Shown here: piece by piece, positions 20,132 through 28,836 of the stretch
Layout: the number at the start of each line of letters is the position of its first letter
How positions within the stretch are numbered: position 1 is the first letter of the stretch
Source of the DNA: Neorhizobium galegae bv. orientalis str. HAMBI 540
Lineage (GTDB): Bacteria > Pseudomonadota > Alphaproteobacteria > Rhizobiales > Rhizobiaceae
NCBI RefSeq assembly: GCF_000731315.1
Contig: NZ_HG938353.1
Coordinates: 2,604,001 to 2,668,000 of the forward strand
Length of the DNA: 64,000 nt
Reading direction: 5' to 3'
Translations under genes and position numbers: made by a program
The notes under the pieces: model-generated
Seen by the model: the letters and a program-made list of their open reading frames with translations, nothing else
The model's database searches: none
Told to the model about the DNA's origin: nothing

Positions 20132-20995
20132 TCAGGGCCGACCGGTCGGACTGGTGCCGAAAGTCTCGCGAAAACGGCGGGAGAAATGCGACCGCGAGGC
20201 ATAACCGGCCGCCTCCGCCGCAGCGATGCTGGAGGCGCCCGAGGATATGGCGTTCTGGCCCGCCTTCAGCCGCTCCCGGCGCAGGATCGCTCGGAACGAG
20301 CCACCCTCCAGGGAAAGGCGACGCCGCAGCGTCGAGGCACCGATGCCGATCTGTTCGGCGACCTCGGTTATGCTCCACTGTTCGGAAGGGGCTGTGGCGA
20401 TAAGCCAGGCGATCTCGTCCGAAAGGCTCTGGCGGAACAGCAGCCGCGCTTCCGGCAGCGGGCGGAGCAATGCCAGCACCTCGGCCATCCGCAGCCGCTT
20501 GATCGTTTCGCCGATGGCCCCGTCGGCAATCGTGGTGGCCGCATGACAGAGCGCCTCCACCAGACCATCGCTGAGCGGCACGCCGAAATTGCCAAGTTCC
20601 CCGCCCTTCAGCCGCTCCGCCGTCGAGAGCGGCGGTATCCCTTCCGGCAGCGACGGAACGTCGAGGCGCAGTGCGACGTAGAACCCGGTCGTCTCGTCGG
20701 GAATGTTGACGACATCCATTGGCACCTTGCGCGGCAGGACGAAGACGGAGCCCGGCGGGAAGGCATGCGTCCGATCGCCGAACCAGATTTCCTTCTGCCC
20801 GTAGAGCACGATGCCGATCATCGGATCTTCGAGCTCCAGCGCCTTCACCTTTTCCCGGTCAAAACAGCAATAGATGAACAGCTGTTCCGCATAAGCGTTC
20901 ATGCCGGGCTTGAGACGCCCCGCCACCATCGGGCGCAGACGGTCGAGCAGGCCGCGGGAAAGATCAGGAAGACGCTGGGTGACGATCAGGTTCAT
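20132..20995 (-). CDS. AraC-family transcriptional regulator
   Basis: This is a 287-residue protein. Residues 1-185 form a ligand-binding, cupin-like N-terminal domain. The C-terminal double helix-turn-helix is typical: WSITEVAEQIGIGASTLRRRL and SSIAAAEAAGYASRSHFSRRFRETFGTSP. It is separated from the MBL-fold gene at 21131 by a 135-bp divergent promoter region, so that gene is the likeliest target. Control of the DGPF/sigma pair downstream on the same strand is also possible. Confidence 0.88.
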   Translation of the reverse strand: MNLIVTQRLPDLSRGLLDRLRPMVAGRLKPGMNAYAEQLFIYCCFDREKVKALELEDPMIGIVLYGQKEIWFGDRTHAFPPGSVFVLPRKVPMDVVNIPDETTGFYVALRLDVPSLPEGIPPLSTAERLKGGELGNFGVPLSDGLVEALCHAATTIADGAIGETIKRLRMAEVLALLRPLPEARLLFRQSLSDEIAWLIATAPSEQWSITEVAEQIGIGASTLRRRLSLEGGSFRAILRRERLKAGQNAISSGASSIAAAEAAGYASRSHFSRRFRETFGTSPTGRP

Positions 20996-21130
20996 GGCCG
21001 CAGTATAGCGCAGGACCGACGATGAAAAACACTTCGAGTGAGCGTTTCGGGCTCAACCCGGTAAAAATCCGGCCCTGACAGAGGAAGGAAAGCAGGCAGA
21101 AGGCCGTGGCTTTAACGCAGGAGACTTTTA

Positions 21131-21991
21131 ATGAAGACCTTAGCCACTCTTTCCACCCTTGGCGCTTCCGTTCTGGCCGCGGGCGTCGCCCTCTTCACCC
21201 TGTCGGGCTCCGCTCGCGCCGCAGCCGATCTCGAACTGTGGCGGCTCGATTGCGGCTCGATCGTGGTCAAGGACCTGTCGAGCTTTTCCGATACGTTCGC
21301 TTATAAAGGCGAAAGCCGCACCCTGACCGACAGCTGCTATGTGATCCGCCACGGTGCAGATTACCTGCTCTGGGATACCGGCCTGCCGGCGGCCCTGATC
21401 GGCAAGGCGCCGGACCTCACCCAGCCGCTCGCGCCATCGCTTTCCGTCGACATCCCGACCCAGCTCGCGAAGATCGGTATCAAGCCGGACCAGATCGGCA
21501 TCGTCGGCATCAGCCACAACCATTTCGACCATCTCGGCCAGGCCTCGACGTTTGCGAAGGCAACGATGATGATCGGCGCCGGCGACTGGGAAAGCCTGCA
21601 TGAAAATCCCCTGCCCTTCGGGGTCATGCCGGCGCTCGTCCAGCCCTGGATGGACGGCAAGGCAAAGATTGACCCTGCCTCGGGTGATCGCGACGTGTTC
21701 GGCGACGGTTCGGTGATGATGCTGGCCATGCCCGGCCACACCAAGGGCGAGACGGCGCTGCTCGTCAAACTACCGCAGAGCGGACCGGTCCTGCTTTCCG
21801 GCGACGTCGTGCATTTCGAAGAGCAGATCGGAAACAACGGCGTGCCGCCCTTCAATATCGACCGGGCCGAAAGCCTCGCCTCGATGGAGCGCATGAACCG
21901 GATCGCCAAGCAGCTGAACGCAAAGCTGGTCGTCCAGCACGACGCAGACGATATCGGCAAGCTGCCGGCTTTCCCGGCCAGCGCCCGCTGA
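21131..21991 (+). CDS. exported MBL-fold hydrolase, AHL-lactonase-like
   Basis: This is a 286-residue protein with a signal peptide (about 1-30, ending GSARA). The metallo-beta-lactamase metal site is complete: His129-x-His131-x-Asp133-His134 (HNHFDH), His203 (PGHTKG) and Asp225 (SGDVVH). The spacing and LWDTGLP resemble N-acyl homoserine lactonases (AiiA/AttM group), but export to the periplasm is unusual for characterised members. It is divergent from the AraC regulator. It may hydrolyse a lactone other than AHL. Confidence 0.82.
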   Translation: MKTLATLSTLGASVLAAGVALFTLSGSARAAADLELWRLDCGSIVVKDLSSFSDTFAYKGESRTLTDSCYVIRHGADYLLWDTGLPAALIGKAPDLTQPLAPSLSVDIPTQLAKIGIKPDQIGIVGISHNHFDHLGQASTFAKATMMIGAGDWESLHENPLPFGVMPALVQPWMDGKAKIDPASGDRDVFGDGSVMMLAMPGHTKGETALLVKLPQSGPVLLSGDVVHFEEQIGNNGVPPFNIDRAESLASMERMNRIAKQLNAKLVVQHDADDIGKLPAFPASAR

Positions 21992-22076
21992 CTTCGATGA
22001 GATCGCCACTGGCGCATCGCGCGCCGGTGGCTATATTCCGCGGGAACGAAAACTCTGCCTCCCAAGGAACCCCGAC

Positions 22077-22784
22077 ATGGCCGACCTTTCCGCCTTTCCG
22101 ATCACTTCCAGATGGCCCGCCGAAAACCCGGACGTGCTGCAGCTCTATTCGACGCCGACACCGAACGGCGTGAAAGTGTCGATCATGCTGGAAGAAATCG
22201 GCCTGCCCTACGAGCCGCATTTCATCAATATCGGCGCCAATGAGACCTGGGGGCCGGAATACCTGTCGCTCAACCCGAACGGAAAGATCCCGGCGATCCT
22301 CGATCCCAACGGCCCCGGCGGCAAACCGCTGGCGCTGTTCGAGTCGGGCGCGATCCTGATCTATCTCGCCGAAAAAACCGGCAAGCTGATGTCGTCGGAT
22401 CCGGCCAAGCGCTACGAGACGATCGAGTGGGTGATGTTCCAGATGGCCGGTCTCGGGCCGATGTTCGGTCAGCTCGGTTTCTTCCACAAGTTCGCCGGCA
22501 AGGACATCGAGGACAAGCGCCCGCGCGACCGTTATGCCAAGGAATCGCACCGCATCATCCGCGTGCTGGAGACCCGCCTCGAAGGCCGCGACTGGGTGAT
22601 GGGCGACGAATATTCGATCGCCGACATCGCCATGCTCGGCTGGGTCCGCAACCTGATCGGCTTCTACGGCGCCGGCGAATTCGTGGAATACGACCAGCTG
22701 AAACGCGTGCCGGAATGGCTGGAGAGCGGCCTAGCACGGCCAGCCGTCCAGCGCGGCCTGGATATCCCGAAGCGTCCGGCCTGA
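22077..22784 (+). CDS. glutathione S-transferase, YfcG/YghU-like
   Basis: This is a 235-residue two-domain GST. The thioredoxin-like N-domain has YSTPTPNGVKVSIMLEEIGLPY, the cis-Pro region NPNGKIPAI and the glutathione-binding ESGAI. The helical C-domain has the N-capping box region SIADIAML. The TPNG start of helix 1 is typical of the Nu class (YfcG, YghU), which reduce disulfides using two glutathiones. It lies between the MBL gene and the GFA gene, all plus strand. Confidence 0.9.
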   Translation: MADLSAFPITSRWPAENPDVLQLYSTPTPNGVKVSIMLEEIGLPYEPHFINIGANETWGPEYLSLNPNGKIPAILDPNGPGGKPLALFESGAILIYLAEKTGKLMSSDPAKRYETIEWVMFQMAGLGPMFGQLGFFHKFAGKDIEDKRPRDRYAKESHRIIRVLETRLEGRDWVMGDEYSIADIAMLGWVRNLIGFYGAGEFVEYDQLKRVPEWLESGLARPAVQRGLDIPKRPA

Positions 22785-22830
22785 TCAAACAGCATAGCCG
22801 CCCTAATTCATGGGGAGATGGAGGTAAGAC

Positions 22831-23286
22831 ATGCCGAAACCCACTCTCCCCATGGAAGGTTCATGCCGCTGCGGGCAGGTGCGCCTGAAGATCAGCGCAC
22901 CGCCGATCCTGACCATGGCCTGCCATTGCACCGGCTGCCAGAAGATGAGCGCCAGCGCTTTCTCGCTCTCCGCTGCGATCCCGTCCGAAGGGTTCGAGGT
23001 GACGCAAGGCGAGCCGGTGATCGGCGGCCTGCATGGCGACGACGCCCACCACTATCACTGCCCGCATTGCAAGAGCTGGATGTTCACCAGGCCGGTCGGC
23101 ATGGACTGGTTCGTCAACCTGCGTCCGACCATGCTCGACGACCCGCAATGGTTCGTGCCCTTCATCGAGACCTATACGTCCGAAAGGCTGCCCTGGGCGA
23201 CGACGCCGGCCGTGCATTCCTACGAAACCTTCCCGCCGATGGAAGCCTATGAGGGCCTGGCGAAGGAATTTGCGGGCCGGGACTAG
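22831..23286 (+). CDS. GFA/CENP-V-domain zinc protein
   Basis: This is a 151-residue GFA-fold protein. The zinc-binding cysteines are all present: C12-x-C14, C31-x-C33-x2-C36 and C77-x2-C80. The family is named after the glutathione-dependent formaldehyde-activating enzyme, but most members are uncharacterised. It is 46 bp downstream of the GST gene and may be co-transcribed, which would suit a glutathione-linked role. Confidence 0.88.
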   Translation: MPKPTLPMEGSCRCGQVRLKISAPPILTMACHCTGCQKMSASAFSLSAAIPSEGFEVTQGEPVIGGLHGDDAHHYHCPHCKSWMFTRPVGMDWFVNLRPTMLDDPQWFVPFIETYTSERLPWATTPAVHSYETFPPMEAYEGLAKEFAGRD

Positions 23287-23379
23287 TTTTTTTCGCCGCC
23301 CCATGTCGGCGTCTCCTCCTCTCGTTCGTCCTTGTATTGTCCGGCATGGACGAGAACGACCTGAACAGGAGGGAAAATC

Positions 23380-23808
23380 ATGGATACGAGTGCCCAGACG
23401 AACGACAAGCAGGTGGCATCGCCCGTCCGCGGCGGCGTGGTCGCCTATCTTCAGCTCGACGGGGCGATGAAGGCTGCCGAATATTACAAAAACGCCCTCG
23501 GCGCCGAGATCGAATCCTTTCATCCGGTGGATGACCAGGGCCGCACGATGCACATCCATCTCTATATCAACGGCAGTTCGGTAATGCTCTGCGATCCCTA
23601 TCCGGATTACGGCCACCCGCTCGAAAAACCGCAGGCCTTCACCATGATGCTGCCGGTCGACGACATCGATTTCTGGTGGAAACGCGCCGTCGATGCCGGC
23701 ATGACGGTGGAGACCGAGCTGCAGGTGATGTTCTGGGGCGACCGCTACGGCCAGGTCCGCGATCCCTTCGGCGTCGCCTGGGCGATGAACGCGCCGGTCA
23801 AGGGCTGA
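23380..23808 (+). CDS. VOC-family (PhnB/glyoxalase-like) protein
   Basis: This is a 142-residue protein with paired beta-alpha-beta-beta-beta modules of the vicinal oxygen chelate fold: YLQLDGAMKAAEYYKNALGAE, LYINGSSVMLCDPYPDYG and the C-terminal YGQVRDPFGVAWAM. AGGAGGG upstream of the ATG is a strong ribosome-binding site. The group (PhnB-like) is often stress-related; the substrate is unknown. Confidence 0.87.
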   Translation: MDTSAQTNDKQVASPVRGGVVAYLQLDGAMKAAEYYKNALGAEIESFHPVDDQGRTMHIHLYINGSSVMLCDPYPDYGHPLEKPQAFTMMLPVDDIDFWWKRAVDAGMTVETELQVMFWGDRYGQVRDPFGVAWAMNAPVKG

Positions 23809-23828
23809 GATCCGTCGGGGAAGCAACG

Positions 23829-23850
23829 CGCCGCCGGTGATCCGGCGGCG
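23829..23850 (+). terminator. hairpin terminator after the VOC gene
   Basis: A perfect 9-bp stem CGCCGCCGG/CCGGCGGCG with a TGAT loop, followed by GGCTTT, lies between the VOC gene and the convergent carboxypeptidase gene. It could serve both directions. Confidence 0.55.
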
Positions 23851-23862
23851 GGCTTTGACCAG

Positions 23863-25146
23863 TCAGCGCACCACGAAGCAGTTGATCGCCTTGGCCTGCA
23901 GGGCCGAGCAGGCGCGCGTGGCGGCGTCGCCGTCGGCAAAACCGACGAAACGTGCGCGGAAGATTTCCTTGCCGCTATCGGCATAACTTTCGACGCTCGG
24001 CGCAACGCGGCCATAACCTTGGGCGAGCAGCGGCATTGCCTTTTCCAGCAGCGCGGATGCCTGGTCGCGGCTGGCGGCGGCTGCGATCTGGATGCGCCAG
24101 AGCGACCCGACCGGCTGCTGCGACGTCATTGTCTGAGACGACGCCATCCGGGATGGGGCAGTCGGGACTGGCGCGGTCTGGGGAACGGCGTTCGGAGGCG
24201 CGGCATAGAGATTGGCAATCGCGGTCTTGGGCGCAACGCCGAGCGTGATCTCCTTGCGTGGCGAAGGCGTCGCAAACGCGAGCGGCAGCGTGTCTTGGGC
24301 CGGTCGTTTCTGGGTCTCGAATGCCACCAGACCGCCGGATGCGGCATTGTTGCCGGGCACGTAGCGGTCGAGAAGCGCCGCCATCTGGTCGTCGCGCTTG
24401 CGGGCGCTCTTGCCGCCCATCACCACGCCGATCACCCGCCGGCCGTCGATGGTGACGGCGCTGGCGATATTGTAACCGGAAGCGTTGGTAAAGCCGGTCT
24501 TGACGCCGTCCATTCCGGGATAGCGATACATCAGGTTGTTGTGGCCGCGCAGGCGCTTGCCGCGGAACTCCATGTTCTTCAAAGAAAAGAGCTGATATTC
24601 CCTGGGGAAGTCGCGGATCAGCGCCAGCGCCAGCTGGGCCATGTCGCGCGCCGTCGTCACCTGTTCGTCGTCCGGCAGGCCGGACGCATTGCGGAACACG
24701 GTGCGGCTCATGCCAAGCGCGCGGGCCTTCCTGGTCATCATCTCGCCGAAACGGTCTTCCGAACCGCCGAGATAGTCGCCCATCGTCGCCGCCGCGTCAT
24801 TGGCCGAGCGTACGACCATGCCAAGCACGGCCTCGCGTACGGTGATCATCCGACCGGCAGGCACGCCGAGCTTGGAGGGGATCTTCGACGCCGCGTTCGG
24901 CGTCACGACGATGTCCTGGTCCCATTTGAGGCGGCCTTCGCGCAGCGCCTCGAAGGTCATGTAGAGCGTCATCATCTTGGTGAGCGATGCCGGGTGGTTG
25001 ATCTCGTCGGCATTCTCCGACGCCAGAACCTTGCCGCTCTTCGCGTCATAGATGAAATGGGCGTAACCGGCCTCTGCCGAACGGCTGATCGCCAGAGAGG
25101 CGCCAAGCACCAACAGGAATGCCAAAATCTGCGGAATTCGATACAT
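23863..25146 (-). CDS. D-alanyl-D-alanine carboxypeptidase with SPOR domain
   Basis: This is a 427-residue periplasmic penicillin-binding protein that trims the terminal D-Ala of peptidoglycan stem peptides. A signal peptide (1-26) is followed by the S11 peptidase domain with SLTK (Ser54, Lys57), SAN (Ser114-Asn116) and KTG (Lys216). After a Pro/Ala/Thr-rich linker (about 275-345) comes a C-terminal SPOR domain (about 350-427), which binds denuded septal glycan and would target the enzyme to the division or growth site. GAGGG upstream sets the start at 25146; the longer frame from 25215 is not favoured. Confidence 0.92.
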   Translation of the reverse strand: MYRIPQILAFLLVLGASLAISRSAEAGYAHFIYDAKSGKVLASENADEINHPASLTKMMTLYMTFEALREGRLKWDQDIVVTPNAASKIPSKLGVPAGRMITVREAVLGMVVRSANDAAATMGDYLGGSEDRFGEMMTRKARALGMSRTVFRNASGLPDDEQVTTARDMAQLALALIRDFPREYQLFSLKNMEFRGKRLRGHNNLMYRYPGMDGVKTGFTNASGYNIASAVTIDGRRVIGVVMGGKSARKRDDQMAALLDRYVPGNNAASGGLVAFETQKRPAQDTLPLAFATPSPRKEITLGVAPKTAIANLYAAPPNAVPQTAPVPTAPSRMASSQTMTSQQPVGSLWRIQIAAAASRDQASALLEKAMPLLAQGYGRVAPSVESYADSGKEIFRARFVGFADGDAATRACSALQAKAINCFVVR

Positions 25147-25257
25147 GCCTACCCTCTTACCGTCCTCAGTGAGGATAAGGCAACGAACATGGTGCGAAAA
25201 TGACGCGTTTCGCATTTGATTCTAATTCTCGATAAATGGTTAATTGAAAATAAGTAC

Positions 25258-26751
25258 TTACGCATTTGTTAATGTTCTCCTGACGGCATCCTTCCAGCCG
25301 CGAATCTTCGCGGAACGGGTCTTTTCATCCATCTGTGGCTCGAATCGGCGCTGCCGCGCCCAGCTTTTCGCGAACGCTTTTTGGTCCGGCCAGACGCCCG
25401 CCTTGGAACCGGCGAGCCAGGCGGCTCCAAGCGCCGTCGTCTCGAGGATGGTCGGCCGGTCAACAGGAGCGTCGATCAGATCCGAGAGCCGCTGCATCGT
25501 CCAATCGGAGGCGACCATGCCGCCGTCGACGCGCAGGACCGTGCTGCCGTTGGTGTTGCGCCAGTCCTTCTGCATCGCGTCGTAGAGGTCGCGGGTCTGG
25601 TAGCAGACCGCCTCCAGCGCAGCGCGGGAGATTTCCGCAGGACCGGTCGCACGCGTCAGGCCGAACATCGCGCCGCGCGCTTCCGCATCCCAATAGGGCG
25701 CGCCGAGACCGGTAAAGGCGGGTACCAGGTAGACTTCCTGTTGAGGATCGGCTTCTTGCGCCAACTCCCCGGATTGGGAAGCTCTTTCGATAATGCCGAG
25801 CCCGTCGCGCAGCCATTGCACTGCTGCACCGGCGATGAAAATCGACCCTTCCAGCGCATAGGTCGTCTCGCCGTTCAGGCGGTAGGCAATGGTGGTGAGC
25901 AGCCGGTTCTTGGAGCGCACCATATCGGCGCCGGTATTCAGCACTGCAAAGCAGCCGGTGCCGTAGGTGGATTTCATCATGCCCGGTTCGAAACAGGCCT
26001 GGCCGATGACAGCCGCCTGCTGGTCGCCCGCGACGCCGAGAATCGGGATCGCCGCACCGAACAGGCTTTCGTCGGTGATGCCGAATTCGTCGGCGCAATC
26101 CTTGACCTCCGGCAGCATGGCGGCGGGAATGCGCAGGATTTTGAGGAGGTCCTCGTCCCAGCGGTTATCGGCGATGTTGTAGATCAGTGTGCGCGAGGCA
26201 TTGGTCGCATCGGTGACGAAGCTTTTTCCACCGGTCAGGCGCCAGATCAGAAAGGTGTCGATCGTGCCGAAGCAGAGTTCGCCCTTGGCCGCCCTCGCCC
26301 GCGCACCCTTTACGTTGGCGAGCATCCAGGAAAGCTTGGTGCCGGAAAAATAGGGATCGAGCAGCAGACCGGTGCGGCGGGTGAACAGCTTTTCGAGGTC
26401 CTGCCGTTTCAGCTTTTCGCAATAGCTGGCGGTGCGGCGGTCCTGCCAGACGATGGCGTTGTGGATCGGCTTGCCGCTTTCGCGCTCCCAGACGACGACC
26501 GTCTCACGCTGGTTGGTGATGCCGATCGCGGCAATCTCGGAGGCCTTCAGCTTGGCTTCCTTGAGCGCCTGCTTGACCGCCCAGAGCACAGTTTCCCAGA
26601 TCTCCTCCGGATCATGCTCGACCCAGCCGGATTTCGGGAAGATCTGGGTGAATTCCTTCTGGCCGATGCCGGCAATCTGCATGTCGCCGTCGAACACGAT
26701 CGCCCGCGTCGACGTCGTTCCCTGATCGATCGCCAGAACATAACCACCCAT
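25258..26751 (-). CDS. glpK: glycerol kinase
   Basis: This 497-residue enzyme phosphorylates glycerol to sn-glycerol 3-phosphate. The FGGY-family ATPase signature opens the protein ([15 protein letters not shown]), and the glycerol-site residues appear in GITNQRET and WQDRR. The adenosine motif [14 protein letters not shown] and the family segment [20 protein letters not shown] are intact. Length and identity fit a housekeeping GlpK. It is monocistronic here, with no glpD or glpF adjacent. Confidence 0.96.
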   Translation of the reverse strand: MGGYVLAIDQGTTSTRAIVFDGDMQIAGIGQKEFTQIFPKSGWVEHDPEEIWETVLWAVKQALKEAKLKASEIAAIGITNQRETVVVWERESGKPIHNAIVWQDRRTASYCEKLKRQDLEKLFTRRTGLLLDPYFSGTKLSWMLANVKGARARAAKGELCFGTIDTFLIWRLTGGKSFVTDATNASRTLIYNIADNRWDEDLLKILRIPAAMLPEVKDCADEFGITDESLFGAAIPILGVAGDQQAAVIGQACFEPGMMKSTYGTGCFAVLNTGADMVRSKNRLLTTIAYRLNGETTYALEGSIFIAGAAVQWLRDGLGIIERASQSGELAQEADPQQEVYLVPAFTGLGAPYWDAEARGAMFGLTRATGPAEISRAALEAVCYQTRDLYDAMQKDWRNTNGSTVLRVDGGMVASDWTMQRLSDLIDAPVDRPTILETTALGAAWLAGSKAGVWPDQKAFAKSWARQRRFEPQMDEKTRSAKIRGWKDAVRRTLTNA

Positions 26752-26824
26752 GCCGTCCCTCCCAGTTCATGCAATGCTTTGGAACTGGTTTGAACAGAAA
26801 CGGCAAAAGCCTGTCAAACGGAAA

Positions 26825-26849
26825 AGGAAGGGCGCGACGCGCCTTTCCC
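26825..26849 (-). terminator. probable terminator of the 26867 gene
   Basis: On the minus strand GGAAAGGCGCG-TCG-CGCCCTTCC is followed by TTTTCC: a GC stem with one bulge and a short T-rich tail, 18 bases past the stop codon. Confidence 0.5.
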
Positions 26850-26866
26850 TATCCGTCGGCATCCAA

Positions 26867-27322
26867 TCAGCCTGCCGCCTTGAGGGCCGTGTTGCACAGG
26901 CTCCAGTAACCGCCGCCCTTCTGTATCCATTTCAGATCGTTGAGCGTGCCGGCATCCTTGTTGGCATGGTAGGAGTCGACGCAGGTGTGCAGACGTCCCT
27001 TGGCAGGCGTCTCGGTTGCGTATTTCTTGTCGACCGCCTTGGGGAACTTGGTGCCCTTCGGAGCAACCATGGTCGGCTTTTCCGGCTCCTTCTCGGCGGT
27101 CTTTGCGACTTCGTCCTCGTCGGCCTTGTCCGCGACCGCGGCTTCAGCGCCGCAGAACTTGGCGCGGTAGTCGTTCCACTTCATCGTGGCGGCGGAGCCG
27201 TCAGCCTTTGCGGCCTGATATTTCGTGCTGCACTCCTTCATCGTCAGCGCACTGGCGGGCGATGAAAATGTCAGGGCAGCAAGGATCGTACCGGCAGCAG
27301 CAAGAATCAATTTCCCAGACAT
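26867..27322 (-). CDS. secreted hypothetical protein with duplicated Cys/Trp motif
   Basis: This is a 151-residue protein with a signal peptide (1-25, ending SPASA). The mature part carries the same pattern twice, C-x3-Y-x-A-x-K-x2-G-x5-K-W, near the start (CSTKYQAAKADG...MKW) and near the end (CVDSYHANKDAG...LKW), each closed by a further Cys. A charged low-complexity linker (about 60-90) separates them. This suggests two small disulfide-closed modules made by duplication. AGGAAA precedes the ATG. No family name is recognised and the function is unknown. Confidence 0.75.
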   Translation of the reverse strand: MSGKLILAAAGTILAALTFSSPASALTMKECSTKYQAAKADGSAATMKWNDYRAKFCGAEAAVADKADEDEVAKTAEKEPEKPTMVAPKGTKFPKAVDKKYATETPAKGRLHTCVDSYHANKDAGTLNDLKWIQKGGGYWSLCNTALKAAG

Positions 27323-27368
27323 GATCTTTCCTACATTTCTGATTTAAGGAGAAAGTTACGGAGCCCCG

Positions 27369-27716
27369 TCAGGACGGGAGAACCCCGTTCGGGCTCGCCT
27401 TGTCGACTGCGGTCGGCAAGTGATCTGCAAGAAGCTGGGGCAGTTGATCGACATTAATGCCGAAGGCACTTGCCAGGCTGCGCACCTGCTCGGAAGAAAG
27501 CGCCGACCTGATCTGGTCGGCGGAAACCGGAAGATTGGAGCCGGTACCGATCCACGAAGACACCTGCTCGCCAAGCCCCGCCTGGTTGAGCTGGGCGATG
27601 ATCCCGTTGAAGCCGCCGGCATTTTGAAAGATGTTTTCGGCGACCGCCAGTATATTGACCGGCTTGCCGCCCAAGGCATCGCTGATCACACTCCCAAGAC
27701 CATCAAACAGTCCCAT
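27369..27716 (-). CDS. YidB-like DUF937 protein
   Basis: This is a 115-residue protein of the YidB/DUF937 family. It has a glycine-rich start (MGLFDGLGSVISDALGG), a helical middle NAGGFNGIIAQLNQAGLGEQVSSWIGTG and the typical end DQIRSALSSEQVRSLASAFGINVDQLPQLLADHLP. The family is widespread and uncharacterised. It ends 46 bp upstream of the secreted protein gene on the same strand. Confidence 0.85.
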   Translation of the reverse strand: MGLFDGLGSVISDALGGKPVNILAVAENIFQNAGGFNGIIAQLNQAGLGEQVSSWIGTGSNLPVSADQIRSALSSEQVRSLASAFGINVDQLPQLLADHLPTAVDKASPNGVLPS

Positions 27717-27900
27717 GTGACCCTCCCAGGTCTTTCGCTACCCTTTGGGGACTCATAGCAGTTCGGGGTTTTGGTGTCATCACCAATGTGCCGTGTCCGG
27801 GCCGCTCCTCCAGCGGTGTTCAGGCTGCGGCGCCACCACTATCCATGGTCGCCAACGGCCAGCATCTCCCCGACGATCGAGATCGGCGATCCTGATTGCC

Positions 27901-27990
27901 ATCGCAGGGAATTTGGGCATAACCTGCCCGGATCGTCGCGGCGCAACAGAACGCCGCCCGGAAGGCTGGATCGCAGGGAGATTTGGGCAT
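27901..27990 (+). repeat. direct repeat of the bdhA ribosome-binding region
   Basis: A 20-base block (27901-27920, ATCGCAGGGA-ATTTGGGCAT) returns with one inserted base at 27970-27990, where it is the actual ribosome-binding site and start of bdhA. The upstream copy leads into ATAAC instead of ATGAG, so it offers no ATG. Confidence 0.7.
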
Positions 27991-28765
27991 GAGCAGAACC
28001 GTCGTCGTCACCGGCTCCACGAGCGGCATCGGGCTCGGCGTTGCAAAGGCGTTTGCGGCCGAGGGCGCCAATGTGGTGATCAACGGTTTCGGACCGGCTG
28101 ACGCGATCGAGGCGACGCGTAGCGAACTCGATGCGCTCGGCGCCGGCACGGTGCTTTATCACGGCGCCGACATGACCAAGCCCGTCGAGATCGAGGACCT
28201 GATCGCAACCGCGGTCAAGTCCTTCGGCACGGTCGACGTGCTGGTCAACAATGCCGGCATCCAGCACGTGGCGAAGATCGAGGAATTCCCGCCGGAAAAG
28301 TGGGACCAGCTGATCGCCATCCTGCTGACCTCGGCCTTCCACACGATGCGCCATTCCATTCCCTTGATGAAGGCGACCGGCAAGGGCCGTATCATCAACG
28401 TGGCATCCGCCCATGCGCTGGTCGCCTCGCCGTTCAAATCCGCCTATGTGGCTGCCAAACATGGTATTTTAGGACTAACCAAAACGGCGGCCTTGGAACT
28501 TGCGGAATTCGGGATTACCGTGAATGCGATATGCCCGGGCTACGTGCTGACCCCGCTGGTTGAGAAGCAGATCCCCGATACCGCCCGCGAACGCGGCATC
28601 ACCGAGGAACAGGTGAAGACCGAGGTAATGCTGAAGCTGCAGGCGACCAAGGAATTCGTGGCGATCGATGAAGTGGCGCAGGCCGCGATCTATCTCGCGA
28701 GCGATGCGGCGAAGAGCATTACCGGCACGCATATCTCGATAGACGGCGGCTGGACCGCCCAATAA
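27989..28765 (+). CDS. bdhA: D-beta-hydroxybutyrate dehydrogenase (SDR)
   Basis: This 258-residue classical short-chain dehydrogenase would oxidise 3-hydroxybutyrate to acetoacetate with NAD, in PHB and ketone-body use. The cofactor motif TGSTSGIG, the NNAG motif, the catalytic Ser-Tyr-Lys (SAYVAAKHG) and the end SITGTHISIDGGWTAQ match the BdhA group. GGGAG 8 bases upstream selects the ATG at 27989 over an in-frame TTG at 27983. It is followed 71 bp later by the xanthine dehydrogenase operon. Confidence 0.88.
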   Translation: MSRTVVVTGSTSGIGLGVAKAFAAEGANVVINGFGPADAIEATRSELDALGAGTVLYHGADMTKPVEIEDLIATAVKSFGTVDVLVNNAGIQHVAKIEEFPPEKWDQLIAILLTSAFHTMRHSIPLMKATGKGRIINVASAHALVASPFKSAYVAAKHGILGLTKTAALELAEFGITVNAICPGYVLTPLVEKQIPDTARERGITEEQVKTEVMLKLQATKEFVAIDEVAQAAIYLASDAAKSITGTHISIDGGWTAQ

Positions 28766-28836
28766 CTGAACAAAGCAGTAACCGGACCGACCGGTAACGG
28801 AATACAAGAGCCGGCAACGGCGGACGAAGGAGAGAC

